Of a stretch of DNA of 64,000 bases, positions 10,381 through 18,896 are shown piece after piece (the stretch's first letter is position 1; the number at the start of each line of letters is the position of its first letter). Made by a program: the position numbers and the translations under genes. The notes under the pieces were generated by a model. That model was not told where the DNA came from. It saw only the letters and a program-made list of their open reading frames with translations, and made no database searches. Source of the stretch: Cellulophaga baltica. GTDB taxonomy: Bacteria; Bacteroidota; Bacteroidia; Flavobacteriales; Flavobacteriaceae. The stretch spans positions 392,035 to 456,034 of the forward strand of contig NZ_JAHKQN010000020.1 of the NCBI RefSeq assembly GCF_018861125.1, written 5' to 3'.

Positions 10381-10412
10381 AATCGAGGGATGCTGGAACA
10401 TCTCTCGATTTT
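10381..10412. repeat. Inverted repeat (hairpin) between anti-sigma gene and susC
   Basis: Left arm AATCGAGGGATG (10381-10392), loop CTGGAA, right arm CATCTCTCGATT (10399-10410+). The arms pair over 12 bases, with a G-T wobble on the plus strand (an A-C mismatch on the minus strand). A T-run follows on the plus strand only. It lies in the 113-base gap between the anti-sigma stop and the susC start. It may process or attenuate the minus-strand transcript, or stop plus-strand (antisense) transcription leaving susC. Confidence 0.6.
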
Positions 10413-10444
10413 TTACTTCATTTTTCATTTTACTTCATATAAAT

Positions 10445-11608
10445 TCAACTATTTAAAGGGTTTATGGTTATTTTTCTGTTCTCAATTTTAAAGTTAAACG
10501 GCACTGTATTATTGAATGTTTTTAATACTTCTTCTATCGTTTCTAAATCAAATTGTCCCGTAAACTTTTCATCTACTAATGAATCACAATTATTTTCAAT
10601 AGATACATTATAAAACCGTTCTAGTTTTTTAGAAATGGAATTAAATTTTTCATTTTCAAAAAGCAAAACACCATCTAACCATGCAATATAATTTTGCACA
10701 TCGACAATATTTACTTTCGCTATTTTGTCTTTAGAATATTTAAATTGCTCCCCTGGTTTTAAAATAAATTCACCTTGAGTATTAAAATTTACTTTTACAG
10801 AACCTTCTATTAGTACAATATCATTTGCAGTATCAGTAGTATACGATGATATATTAAATTCTGTTCCCAAAACAGTCGTTTGAAAATTCTTGGTATGAAC
10901 TACAAACCTATTTTTTTTATCTTTTTTAGCTACATCAAAATAAGCCTCTCCTTTTAACTCAACTACTCTTTCTTCATTTGAATTAAAATAAGTTGGATAC
11001 TTAAAAAAAGAGCCTGAATTTAAATATGCACGAGTGCCATCTGATAAAACGACTTCCATTCGTTTACCATATGGAACATAAATTTCATTAAATTCAGGTT
11101 TGGTAATTTCCTCTTTATTATCAGAATAATTATAAAGTATGCTATTTCCTTTTTGAACAGCTACTACTTTACCTTCTGTATTATATATTTTATTAGATTT
11201 AGATTCGTCTAATGCTTTTTCTTCTCCTGAGTCAAGTTTCAAAACAATTTGATTAGAAACCTCTAACTCACTTGAATATCCATAATTAAAATAAATCAAG
11301 ATTGACAGTGCAAATAATAAACAAAAGCTTGCTGCTACATATAAGTAAGTTCTATTTCTACTAAAAAAAGAATTTTCTAAACTTGAATTATAATCAATTT
11401 TTCTTGCTAAAAATTTTTCAAAAGCTACATCAGAATCAAAACTTTGAGCTTCAACTTCAATTAAATGATTTAAAACAAAATATTTTTTTAATGCTTCTAG
11501 ATTATCGGCAACAGTTAATTTATTTTTAAAAGCTTCCAATTCACTTGGTGTCATTGCGTCTTTTAAAAATTTAGAAATTTCGCTATTACTTAACTGATTA
11601 TTCTTCAT
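10445..11608 (-). CDS. FecR-family anti-sigma factor
   Basis: 387 residues in the standard layout: a cytoplasmic N-terminal part of about 85 residues, one membrane helix near 87-107, a periplasmic FecR domain (VPYGKRMEVVLSDGTRAYLN), and a C-terminal domain of the DUF4974 type (VLLFENEKFNSISKKLERFY). Known role: holds an ECF sigma factor inactive until the STN domain of a loaded TonB-dependent transporter signals through the periplasm. It lies between the divergent ECF sigma gene and susC, so it is probably the signal relay for this locus. Confidence 0.92.
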   Translation of the reverse strand: MKNNQLSNSEISKFLKDAMTPSELEAFKNKLTVADNLEALKKYFVLNHLIEVEAQSFDSDVAFEKFLARKIDYNSSLENSFFSRNRTYLYVAASFCLLFALSILIYFNYGYSSELEVSNQIVLKLDSGEEKALDESKSNKIYNTEGKVVAVQKGNSILYNYSDNKEEITKPEFNEIYVPYGKRMEVVLSDGTRAYLNSGSFFKYPTYFNSNEERVVELKGEAYFDVAKKDKKNRFVVHTKNFQTTVLGTEFNISSYTTDTANDIVLIEGSVKVNFNTQGEFILKPGEQFKYSKDKIAKVNIVDVQNYIAWLDGVLLFENEKFNSISKKLERFYNVSIENNCDSLVDEKFTGQFDLETIEEVLKTFNNTVPFNFKIENRKITINPLNS

Positions 11609-11728
11609 TGATAAGTTGATTCTTTATAGAAAGACTCAAAAAATATAGAATACCCTTAGTTTTTTGTTAAGATATTTTAAAAAAAATGTTAATTTTAAAA
11701 TACGATAGTACTCTCTAAAAAAAAACAT

Positions 11729-12262
11729 CTGAAAAAAGAAACCCAAAAAACTGAAATTAAAAACCTTAAAAAAGGTGATAATGAAGCATTTAAACTTCTT
11801 TATAAAGAATACTATAAAAGTTTATGTGTTTACACTTATGGTATTTCAAAAAATAGAACTTTAGCCGAAGATATTGTGCAAAATGTTTTTTTTAACTTAT
11901 GGAAAAACAGAAATAAAATAGAAATAACAAACTCTATATCTTCTTACTTATACAAATCATGCTACAATGAATTTATAAATCATTACAAAAAACAACAGAA
12001 AAAAGTAGATTATCTAACTGAGTTTAGAATATCGGCTATGGATTTCTTTATAGAAGATTCTATAGAAACTACAAACGAAGATAAAATAATATCAATAAGA
12101 AAAGCTATTGAAAAATTACCTAATAAATGTAAAGAAGTTTTTATAATGATAAAGATAGAAGGATTAAAGTACAAGGAAGTAGCTGAAAATTTAAAAATAT
12201 CTATTAAAACTGTTGAAGCTCATATGACATTAGCAATGCGCAAAATTAAAGAGGAGATTTAA
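11729..12262 (+). CDS. ECF RNA polymerase sigma factor (Bacteroidota family 1), start codon unclear
   Basis: The C-terminal part is clear: region 2 (RTLAEDIVQNVFFNLWKN) and region 4 (KLPNKCKEVFIMIKIEGLKYKEVA then a helix-turn-helix). A start at the GTG at 11876 would remove half of region 2. The same frame is open back to 11699 and reads a proper sigma N-terminus (LKKGDNEAFKLLYKEYYKS). No ATG, GTG or TTG exists there; the best candidate is CTG at 11729, giving 177 residues, the usual length. ATT at 11756 is an alternative, or a frameshift near the CT repeat/A9 run at 11711-11725 hides the start. It is divergent from its anti-sigma gene with about 120 bases between. The end is certain, the start is not. 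Confidence 0.8.
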   Translation: MKKETQKTEIKNLKKGDNEAFKLLYKEYYKSLCVYTYGISKNRTLAEDIVQNVFFNLWKNRNKIEITNSISSYLYKSCYNEFINHYKKQQKKVDYLTEFRISAMDFFIEDSIETTNEDKIISIRKAIEKLPNKCKEVFIMIKIEGLKYKEVAENLKISIKTVEAHMTLAMRKIKEEI

Positions 12263-13183
12263 CTATTTTAAAAAACCAATATTTCTATTCAACCCTGCGT
12301 ACTTTGTTCTTTTTACAGCAGATTTCTGAAATACTTTTCTAAAAACATCTTCTGTTATTTCTTCCCAATCTTTTTTAGTAAGTGATAATAAATCTGGATG
12401 TGGATTAAAAAGAGGTTCGTTATGTGGTTTTGAAAAACGATTCCAAGGACAAACATCTTGGCATACGTCGCAACCAAATGCCCAATCATCAAACTTACCC
12501 TTTACTTCTAACGGTAATTCGTCTTTTAATTCAATTGTAAAATAAGAAATACATTTACTCCCATTTACTACACATGGCTCGACAATTGCTTGCGTTGGGC
12601 ATGCGTCAATACAAGCTGTACAGGAACCACAATGGTCCGTAACTGCATGGTCATATTCTAAATCTAAATCTAAAATCAACTCTGCTATAAAATAAAAAGA
12701 ACCAACTTTCTGAGTTAATAAATTGCTATGCTTCCCAATCCACCCTAAACCACTTTTAGCAGCCCAAGCTTTATCTAATACAGGTGCAGAATCAACAAAA
12801 GCACGCCCACTCACCTCTCCTATTTCTTCAGATATAAATTCTTGTAATTTTCTTAATTTACCTTTTATTACATGATGATAGTCTTGTCCATAGGCATATT
12901 TAGAAATTTTATACGTATCATCATTTTGTTGTTCTTCTGGATAATAATTAAGTAATAGAGAAATTACAGACTTAGAGTCATCAACTAGCAAACGAGGATC
13001 CAAACGTTTATCAAAATGATTCTCCATGTATTGCATTTTGCCATTCATGTTATTCTTTAACCACTTTTCTAATCTTGGTGCTTCTTCTTCTAAAAAACCT
13101 GCTTTAGAAATACCGCAAGACATAAAGCCTAATCGCTTAGCTTCATCTTTAATTTGTTTTGTGTATTTCTCTTTTAAATTCAT
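12263..13183 (-). CDS. queG: Epoxyqueuosine reductase
   Basis: 306 residues. The protein has the QueG fold, with a cobalamin-binding region and the conserved segment [20 protein letters not shown]. Two 4Fe-4S motifs follow, [12 protein letters not shown] near residues 187-198 and [11 protein letters not shown] near 240-250. Known role: the last step of queuosine synthesis, reducing epoxyqueuosine in tRNA. It lacks the C-terminal HEAT-like tail of the longer enterobacterial forms, as is common in Bacteroidota. Its stop codon directly abuts the convergent sigma-factor stop with no spacer. It starts 2 bases after the P450 stop on the same strand, so it probably shares the ruvB-P450 transcript. 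Confidence 0.95.
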   Translation of the reverse strand: MNLKEKYTKQIKDEAKRLGFMSCGISKAGFLEEEAPRLEKWLKNNMNGKMQYMENHFDKRLDPRLLVDDSKSVISLLLNYYPEEQQNDDTYKISKYAYGQDYHHVIKGKLRKLQEFISEEIGEVSGRAFVDSAPVLDKAWAAKSGLGWIGKHSNLLTQKVGSFYFIAELILDLDLEYDHAVTDHCGSCTACIDACPTQAIVEPCVVNGSKCISYFTIELKDELPLEVKGKFDDWAFGCDVCQDVCPWNRFSKPHNEPLFNPHPDLLSLTKKDWEEITEDVFRKVFQKSAVKRTKYAGLNRNIGFLK

Positions 13184-13185
13184 TA

Positions 13186-14514
13186 TTATATTCTAGCTGT
13201 AAATTTCAATTCAACATTAAGTGGTTTTAATGATATCAACGGATTAATATCTAAAGTTTTTAAATTAGTAGTTATTCGGTACTTTTTTAATATTTCAGTT
13301 ACTGCTAAAATCATTTCATACATTGCAAAATTATTACCCACACACATTCTTGGACCTGCTCCAAAAGGGTAATAATAATCTTGATATTTCTTTTTATCGA
13401 GGGTTTCGAATCTTTCAGGAATAAAATCATTTGGTAGCTCCCAAAATTGCTCATACCTATGCAATTCATAAATACTCATTAGTACCATTGTATCTTTTGG
13501 AATTTTCAAATCATCGATTTCATCATTTTCTAATGAAACTCTGTCAATAATATATGCTGGCGGATATAAACGCATTGTTTCTTCAATACAATGCTGTACA
13601 TATTTTAACTTTAATATCTCAGGTAAAACATCTTCTGAATCTAAATCAACAAGCTTTACCTCTTTATAAGCCTTCTCCTGCATTTCAGGATGTTTTGCAA
13701 GTAAAAAAAATAAAAAACTAAGAGCATTTGCTGTAGTTTCATGACCTGCAGTAAATAAAATCAATACTTCATCTATCAATTGCTTTTGAGACATTGCCGT
13801 TCCATCTTCATAACGGGCTTGCAACAACATATCAAGCAAATCATCTTTCTCTATTTTTGATTTTCTCCGGCTTTCTATTAAATCGTTTAAAAGTTCTTGT
13901 CCATCTTCTGCAAGTTTTAAATGTTTTTTAATCGTTCCATTTAAATTAAACCACCATTTTAAATAAGGTTGACGCATTTCTTTTATCAACATTCGCTGAT
14001 TAACCTCAGTTATATGCTGAAGTTCTTGCATTTTTTCACGAATATCTTCGCTACTAAAAAGTGATTTCGCTACTACTTGAAAAGCAAGATTACTCATTAA
14101 TGGATATGCATTCAAAATAACACCGGGCTTAATATCTTCTAATTCAACTTTAATAGCTGAACGAATTGTGCCCATTAAATTATGCAACTTTTTTTTATGG
14201 AATGCAGGTTGTACCATTCGCCTATGTGTACGCCAATGTTCCCCATTAGATGTTAAAATACCATGACCAATATACTTTGCAAGATCTACTGTTTGCAAAG
14301 TTGATTTCTGATATTTTTTATGTTGTTTTTGGAGTATATGTTTTACGATTTTAGGATTACGAGTAAACACAATCTCACCTTCGAAGGCTACTGAAACACG
14401 AAATAAATCTCCAAATTTCTCAAAATTTTCGCGATGAAAAGGCAAGGGGTTTTTTAGAATACGTTTGCTATTCTTTATAACTTCTAAACGTGATACTAAA
14501 GGTAGTTTTTGCAT
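13186..14514 (-). CDS. Cytochrome P450
   Basis: 442 residues. Visible P450 landmarks: the oxygen-activating I-helix ([15 protein letters not shown]), the K-helix ExxR (EETMRLYP), the PERF-type meander (FIPERFE), and the heme-binding loop [14 protein letters not shown] with the cysteine ligand. Length and style match soluble bacterial P450s with some likeness to fatty-acid hydroxylases, but the substrate cannot be told. There is no ferredoxin or reductase gene beside it. Its ATG shares one base with the ruvB stop (TAATG), indicating translational coupling to ruvB, an unusual partner. Confidence 0.95.
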   Translation of the reverse strand: MQKLPLVSRLEVIKNSKRILKNPLPFHRENFEKFGDLFRVSVAFEGEIVFTRNPKIVKHILQKQHKKYQKSTLQTVDLAKYIGHGILTSNGEHWRTHRRMVQPAFHKKKLHNLMGTIRSAIKVELEDIKPGVILNAYPLMSNLAFQVVAKSLFSSEDIREKMQELQHITEVNQRMLIKEMRQPYLKWWFNLNGTIKKHLKLAEDGQELLNDLIESRRKSKIEKDDLLDMLLQARYEDGTAMSQKQLIDEVLILFTAGHETTANALSFLFFLLAKHPEMQEKAYKEVKLVDLDSEDVLPEILKLKYVQHCIEETMRLYPPAYIIDRVSLENDEIDDLKIPKDTMVLMSIYELHRYEQFWELPNDFIPERFETLDKKKYQDYYYPFGAGPRMCVGNNFAMYEMILAVTEILKKYRITTNLKTLDINPLISLKPLNVELKFTARI

Positions 14515-15536
14515 TAAAATAATTCTCCTTGACTCGTTCCTTTTATCCTTCCTAAATGTTTGTAAGCTAAATCTGTTACTTCACGACCACGGGGTGTTCG
14601 CATAATAAAACCTTGTTGAATCAAAAATGGTTCATAAACCTCTTCTATCGTTTCAGCACTTTCTGACACTGCAGTAGCTAATGTTGTTATACCAACTGGG
14701 CCACCTTTAAATTTATCAATAAGAGTCATCAAAATCTTATTATCCATTTCATCTAAGCCATGAGCATCTACATTTAATGCCTTAAGGGCAAATCTTGAAA
14801 TTTCAATATCAATTTTACCATTCCCTTTTATTTGAGCAAAATCACGAACTCTACGCAATAATGAATTACATATACGAGGTGTTCCTCTACTTCTACCTGC
14901 AATTTCAATTGCTGCTTCATTTGTAATTGGCATTTTTAATATCTCAGAACTACGTTCAACAATGGTTGACAATAACTCTGTAGAATAATATTGCAACCTA
15001 CTTTGTATTCCAAAACGTGCTCGCATTGGTGATGTTAACAGACCAGATCGTGTAGTTGCACCAATCAATGTAAACGGATTTAAATTTATTTGAACAGAGC
15101 GTGCATTTGGCCCTGTTTCTATCATAATATCAATCTTATAATCTTCCATTGCAGAATACAAATACTCTTCTACAATTGGACTTAAACGGTGAATTTCATC
15201 AATAAATAAAACATCACGTTCATCTAAATTTGTAAGCAAACCTGCTAAATCTCCAGGTTTATCTAATACCGGACCCGACGTAATTTTAATACCTACACCC
15301 AATTCATTTGCTAAAATATTAGCCAAAGTAGTTTTACCAAGTCCTGGAGGTCCATGAAAAAGTGTGTGATCTAAAGCTTCACCTCTTAAATTAGCTGCTT
15401 CTACAAAAACCTTTAAATTCTCCAGTATTTGTTCTTGACCCGTAAAGTCTTCAAAACTTATAGGCCTTAATGCTTTATCTATATCAAATTCTTCTGGAGA
15501 AAAATTTTGATTTGTTGGATCTAGATTTTCATTCAT
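14514..15536 (-). CDS. ruvB: Holliday junction branch migration ATPase RuvB
   Basis: 340 residues, exactly the usual family size. Walker A (GPPGLGKTT), Walker B ([10 protein letters not shown]) and the sensor/arginine-finger region ([18 protein letters not shown]) are present, with a C-terminal winged helix ([14 protein letters not shown]). Known role: hexameric motor that moves Holliday junctions with RuvA. The frame extends to a TTG at 15545, but I choose the ATG at 15536. A -7 element TATATTTG (15543-15550, minus strand) ends 6 bases before this ATG, so the mRNA may start at or next to the start codon. The 3' end overlaps the P450 gene by one base. Confidence 0.96.
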   Translation of the reverse strand: MNENLDPTNQNFSPEEFDIDKALRPISFEDFTGQEQILENLKVFVEAANLRGEALDHTLFHGPPGLGKTTLANILANELGVGIKITSGPVLDKPGDLAGLLTNLDERDVLFIDEIHRLSPIVEEYLYSAMEDYKIDIMIETGPNARSVQINLNPFTLIGATTRSGLLTSPMRARFGIQSRLQYYSTELLSTIVERSSEILKMPITNEAAIEIAGRSRGTPRICNSLLRRVRDFAQIKGNGKIDIEISRFALKALNVDAHGLDEMDNKILMTLIDKFKGGPVGITTLATAVSESAETIEEVYEPFLIQQGFIMRTPRGREVTDLAYKHLGRIKGTSQGELF

Positions 15537-15542
15537 ATATAA

Positions 15543-15550
15543 CAAATATA
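15543..15550 (-). promoter_or_regulatory. Putative -7 element of ruvB promoter
   Basis: TATATTTG on the minus strand matches the Bacteroidota TAnnTTTG -7 consensus. Only 6 bases separate it from the ruvB ATG, implying a very short or absent 5' leader. No good -33 TTG is seen 19 bases upstream. Confidence 0.4.
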
Positions 15551-15619
15551 GGGCAAAATAATATTACCTCTAAAGCATTAAATTCTAATTATAGCCTTTA
15601 AAAATTGTATTTTCATACC

Positions 15620-17887
15620 ATGAAAAAAATTAATTATACTTCAGGTATTATAGCATACATACCATTTTTTTACGTGATATGGTCTGATGATCTTTTAACC
15701 GCCTCTGAAATAAATGTAGTTAAAACTGCTATTGCAAATGACAGCAGTTTATCTAAAGAAGAAAAAAATATCTTAAACAGTTGGTTAAATACAAAAGATT
15801 CACCTAGTGATAAAACTATTAAATCTTGGAAACAAGCTATATTAAATTCAAACCTAAAATTAGTAGAAAGTAGTAATTACCCTCTTTCAATTTTCAGTCA
15901 AGAATTATTAAAACACTATGGTAATGAACTACCTATTAATGAACAACTAAAACATATTGAACTTAACTTAGGCATACAACCTAATCACTACAATCATTTA
16001 TTTAATGTTGAAATAAATTTTGATAGTACACTAAATTATTATAACCCTAAGGAAATAAACAAATTAGTAAAAGGTGAATATTTTTCAATAGTTGAAGATT
16101 TTCATAAAGTATTAAAAGATCCAATATTTAATTGTAAAGTAGAAAGAAAAAAAGAAGATTTTAGAACAACCGTTTTAGAACAAGTTAAGTTTTTAGCATC
16201 AAAAAAATATGGTGCAATGGCCTACCCAAATGAATATGGTGGCATTGACGATATGCCAGCCTATGCATTCATTTTTGAAAATATGATGTATGTTGGCGGA
16301 AGTTTATCTATAAAATTTGGTGTTCAATTCGGTCTCTTTGGAGGAAGCATTCAAAAGCTTGGCACTAAAAAACATCATGATCAGTATTTAACTGAAACTG
16401 GTGATGCAAAATTACTAGGTTGTTTCGCTATGACTGAGACAGGACACGGCTCTAATGTGCGTGGAATAAAAACTACAGCAACTTACGAACAAGAAACTGA
16501 TAGCCTAGTTATTCATACTCCTGGAAGAAATGACAACAAAGAATATATTGGTAATGCCTTAGACTCTAAAATGGCTTCTGTTTTCGCACAATTAATTGTG
16601 AATGGAAAAAACGAAGGTGTTCACGCAATTTTAGTACCTATCCGAGATGAAAAGCACAAGCTTTTACAAGGTGTAAAAATAGAAGATAATGGCTATAAAT
16701 TAGGATTGAATGGCGTTGATAATGGAAAAATTTGGTTTAATCAAGTTCGAGTACCTCGTGGAAATTTATTAAATAAGTACGGAAGCATCAAAGATGATGG
16801 AACTTATTTTTCTGAAATTGAGAATCCAAATAAGCGATTCTTTACTATGTTAGGGACTTTAGTTGGTGGTAGAATATGTGTTGCCAGAGCTGGTTTAGGT
16901 GGTGCTAAAAAAGCATTAACAATTGCCGTAAAACATGCTTTAAAAAGAAGACAGTTCAATGACAGTATAAAGATTCAAGAAGATTTGTTGATGGATTACC
17001 CTACTCATCAACTTAGACTTACCCCTGCAATTGCTAAATCATATGTTTATGATGTTACATTACAACAAATAATGAAAGAGTATAGTGATGTAAACAAACC
17101 TGACAAACGAAAAATTGAAACTCAAGTCGCAGGCTTAAAATCAATCATAACTTGGTTTGCGAATGAAACCATTCAAGAATGTAGAGAGGCATGTGGTGGA
17201 AAAGGATATTTAATAGAGAATCAAATTGCAGATTTGAAAGGCGATGTAGACATTTTTACAACCTTTGAAGGTGATAATACCGTTTTATTACAATTAGCGG
17301 CTAAAGGTGTTCTTTCTGACTTTAAATCAGAGTTTAATAGCGCAGGATTCACTTCTGTGCTGAAACTCTTGAGCACGCAAATAAATGATAAGTTAACTAC
17401 AATTAATCCGTTATACATTAACAACGTTGATATAGCACATTTGTACGATTCAAAATTTCATAAAAATGCTTTTGAATATAGAACTAGAAGATTAACATAC
17501 ACTGCTGCTATGAGAATCAAAAACTATATCAAAAAAGGAGTTCCATCTTACCAAGCATTTTTAAAAGTACAAACTCATTTATTAGCTTTAGGTAAAGCAT
17601 ATAGCTGTGAATTAGCATACAATACATTTATTGATTTTACTGATAAAATTAATGATGATAAAAACAAAGCACTATTTGTAAAACTTGCAAACCTCTATGC
17701 TTTACAGGAAATTAGAACTAATGCAACTTGGTATTTAGAACAAGGTTATATTGGCACTACAAAATCTAAAGCAATAAGACAACGAATAGAAAGATTGTGT
17801 ACTGAACTACGACCACACATAGGTAATTTAGTAGATGGTTTTGGAATTCCTGATGATTTACTCAATGCTCCAATTGCTATAAAATAA
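15620..17887 (+). CDS. Acyl-CoA dehydrogenase/oxidase-like flavoprotein
   Basis: 755 residues from the ATG at 15620; a TTG 15 bases earlier is less likely. The FAD/acyl-CoA signature reads CFAMTETGHGSNVRGIKTTA, closer to acyl-CoA oxidases (TE-x-GHG) than to short-chain dehydrogenases. Further matches are CVARAGLGGAKKALTIAV, the CREACGGKGY segment and FTTFEGDNTVLLQLAAKG. A C-terminal helical domain of about 180 residues completes the oxidase-like layout. Role by family: first step of fatty-acid beta-oxidation, making trans-2-enoyl-CoA in the cytoplasm; whether electrons go to oxygen or to ETF cannot be read here. It is divergent from ruvB and ends 3 bases from the convergent DUF2807 gene, with no terminator between. 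Confidence 0.9.
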   Translation: MKKINYTSGIIAYIPFFYVIWSDDLLTASEINVVKTAIANDSSLSKEEKNILNSWLNTKDSPSDKTIKSWKQAILNSNLKLVESSNYPLSIFSQELLKHYGNELPINEQLKHIELNLGIQPNHYNHLFNVEINFDSTLNYYNPKEINKLVKGEYFSIVEDFHKVLKDPIFNCKVERKKEDFRTTVLEQVKFLASKKYGAMAYPNEYGGIDDMPAYAFIFENMMYVGGSLSIKFGVQFGLFGGSIQKLGTKKHHDQYLTETGDAKLLGCFAMTETGHGSNVRGIKTTATYEQETDSLVIHTPGRNDNKEYIGNALDSKMASVFAQLIVNGKNEGVHAILVPIRDEKHKLLQGVKIEDNGYKLGLNGVDNGKIWFNQVRVPRGNLLNKYGSIKDDGTYFSEIENPNKRFFTMLGTLVGGRICVARAGLGGAKKALTIAVKHALKRRQFNDSIKIQEDLLMDYPTHQLRLTPAIAKSYVYDVTLQQIMKEYSDVNKPDKRKIETQVAGLKSIITWFANETIQECREACGGKGYLIENQIADLKGDVDIFTTFEGDNTVLLQLAAKGVLSDFKSEFNSAGFTSVLKLLSTQINDKLTTINPLYINNVDIAHLYDSKFHKNAFEYRTRRLTYTAAMRIKNYIKKGVPSYQAFLKVQTHLLALGKAYSCELAYNTFIDFTDKINDDKNKALFVKLANLYALQEIRTNATWYLEQGYIGTTKSKAIRQRIERLCTELRPHIGNLVDGFGIPDDLLNAPIAIK

Positions 17888-17890
17888 GTA

Positions 17891-18739
17891 CTAGTCTTTA
17901 ATCTTAAGCACGTCATCTCTTTTATTTAGTTGTGACGTGTTTAAAAATTCGATAATGTTAATAGCTCCGTTACCATAAAAATAGGTATTTGCACTATCAG
18001 AAGAGCTTAAATTTAGTACTTCTTTTGCTCTAACATAAGCGTTAGCATTTTTTTTAATAAATAAATTTGTATCTGATGTATCAAAATTTTCAGCTTTCAG
18101 ATCAGAACTATCAAATAAATGGGCATTTAAAACTTCAGCCTTACCCTTCAATTTTAATTCTGAATTCTTTTTAAGATTAACATTAGCAGTTTTAGCATCT
18201 GCATAAATACGAGCATCTGCCCTATCTTTTAAAGAAACATTTAAAGAATCTACATTTACAATTAGGTTTGCAAAGCTATTGTCACTCATATCAACTTCTA
18301 ATAAATTTACATTTGCATTAAGTGATATTTTAGAAGAATTAAAAGAAGTAACATTTAAGTAATCCGTTTCTATAACGTCTTCAATATTAATTTTACCATC
18401 ACGTAGAATTAAAGAATGTATTTGATTATAAAAAACAGTAATTTCTAGTTTCTTTTTAGCAGTAATATTATAATAAGAATCAATCGATAAAACATGATCA
18501 ACAACTCTAAACTCTAAAACATCAACTAAATTATCATCAATAACTAAGGATAAACCATAATCAGCTGAAGCAACAAAATTTATATCTAAATCATGCTCTA
18601 ATTCTATACTATCAAAAGGTTCTAAATCTTTATGAACTTCAACAACAACCTTACTTCCTCTTATCTTCGGTTTACGTTGAGAAAATGCGAACGAACCAAT
18701 TAAAAAGCAAATAATAAATACACCAAATTTAATTTTCAT
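17891..18739 (-). CDS. DUF2807 (putative auto-transporter adhesin head, GIN) secreted protein
   Basis: 282 residues from the ATG at 18739, chosen because it begins a clear signal peptide ending FLIGSFAFSQ. The upstream extension to 18829 adds 30 residues without a good start. The mature part is a repetitive beta-helix-like series (alternating N, S, D, L, V) typical of DUF2807 proteins, exported to periplasm or surface in Bacteroidota. Function in the family is poorly known. It ends 3 bases from the convergent acyl-CoA oxidase-like gene. Its 5' flank is followed, on the same strand upstream, by the terminator of the cox operon, so it has its own promoter. Confidence 0.82.
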   Translation of the reverse strand: MKIKFGVFIICFLIGSFAFSQRKPKIRGSKVVVEVHKDLEPFDSIELEHDLDINFVASADYGLSLVIDDNLVDVLEFRVVDHVLSIDSYYNITAKKKLEITVFYNQIHSLILRDGKINIEDVIETDYLNVTSFNSSKISLNANVNLLEVDMSDNSFANLIVNVDSLNVSLKDRADARIYADAKTANVNLKKNSELKLKGKAEVLNAHLFDSSDLKAENFDTSDTNLFIKKNANAYVRAKEVLNLSSSDSANTYFYGNGAINIIEFLNTSQLNKRDDVLKIKD

Positions 18740-18843
18740 AAGTGAAATCTTGAATAAATTGTAAAACGATTTTAGTGGTTGAAATTGATTATACAAGATA
18801 TTATAAATATCTAATAATATAAAAAACAAAAAGAATTAATCAC

Positions 18844-18875
18844 AAAAAAACCCTTTGTAATACAACAAAGGGTTT
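18844..18875 (-). terminator. Intrinsic terminator of the act-cox operon
   Basis: Arms AAACCCTTTGT (18848-18858) and ACAAAGGGTTT (18865-18875) with a 6-base loop, followed on the minus strand by a T-run (the A-run at 18844-18850). It lies 22 bases after the coxA stop. Confidence 0.9.
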
Positions 18876-18896
18876 AAATTATATTTATAAGAAAAA

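Noticed and set aside
11876..12262. GTG at 11876 as the start of the sigma factor
   Set aside because: It would remove most of region 2, and the same frame codes a proper sigma N-terminus upstream.
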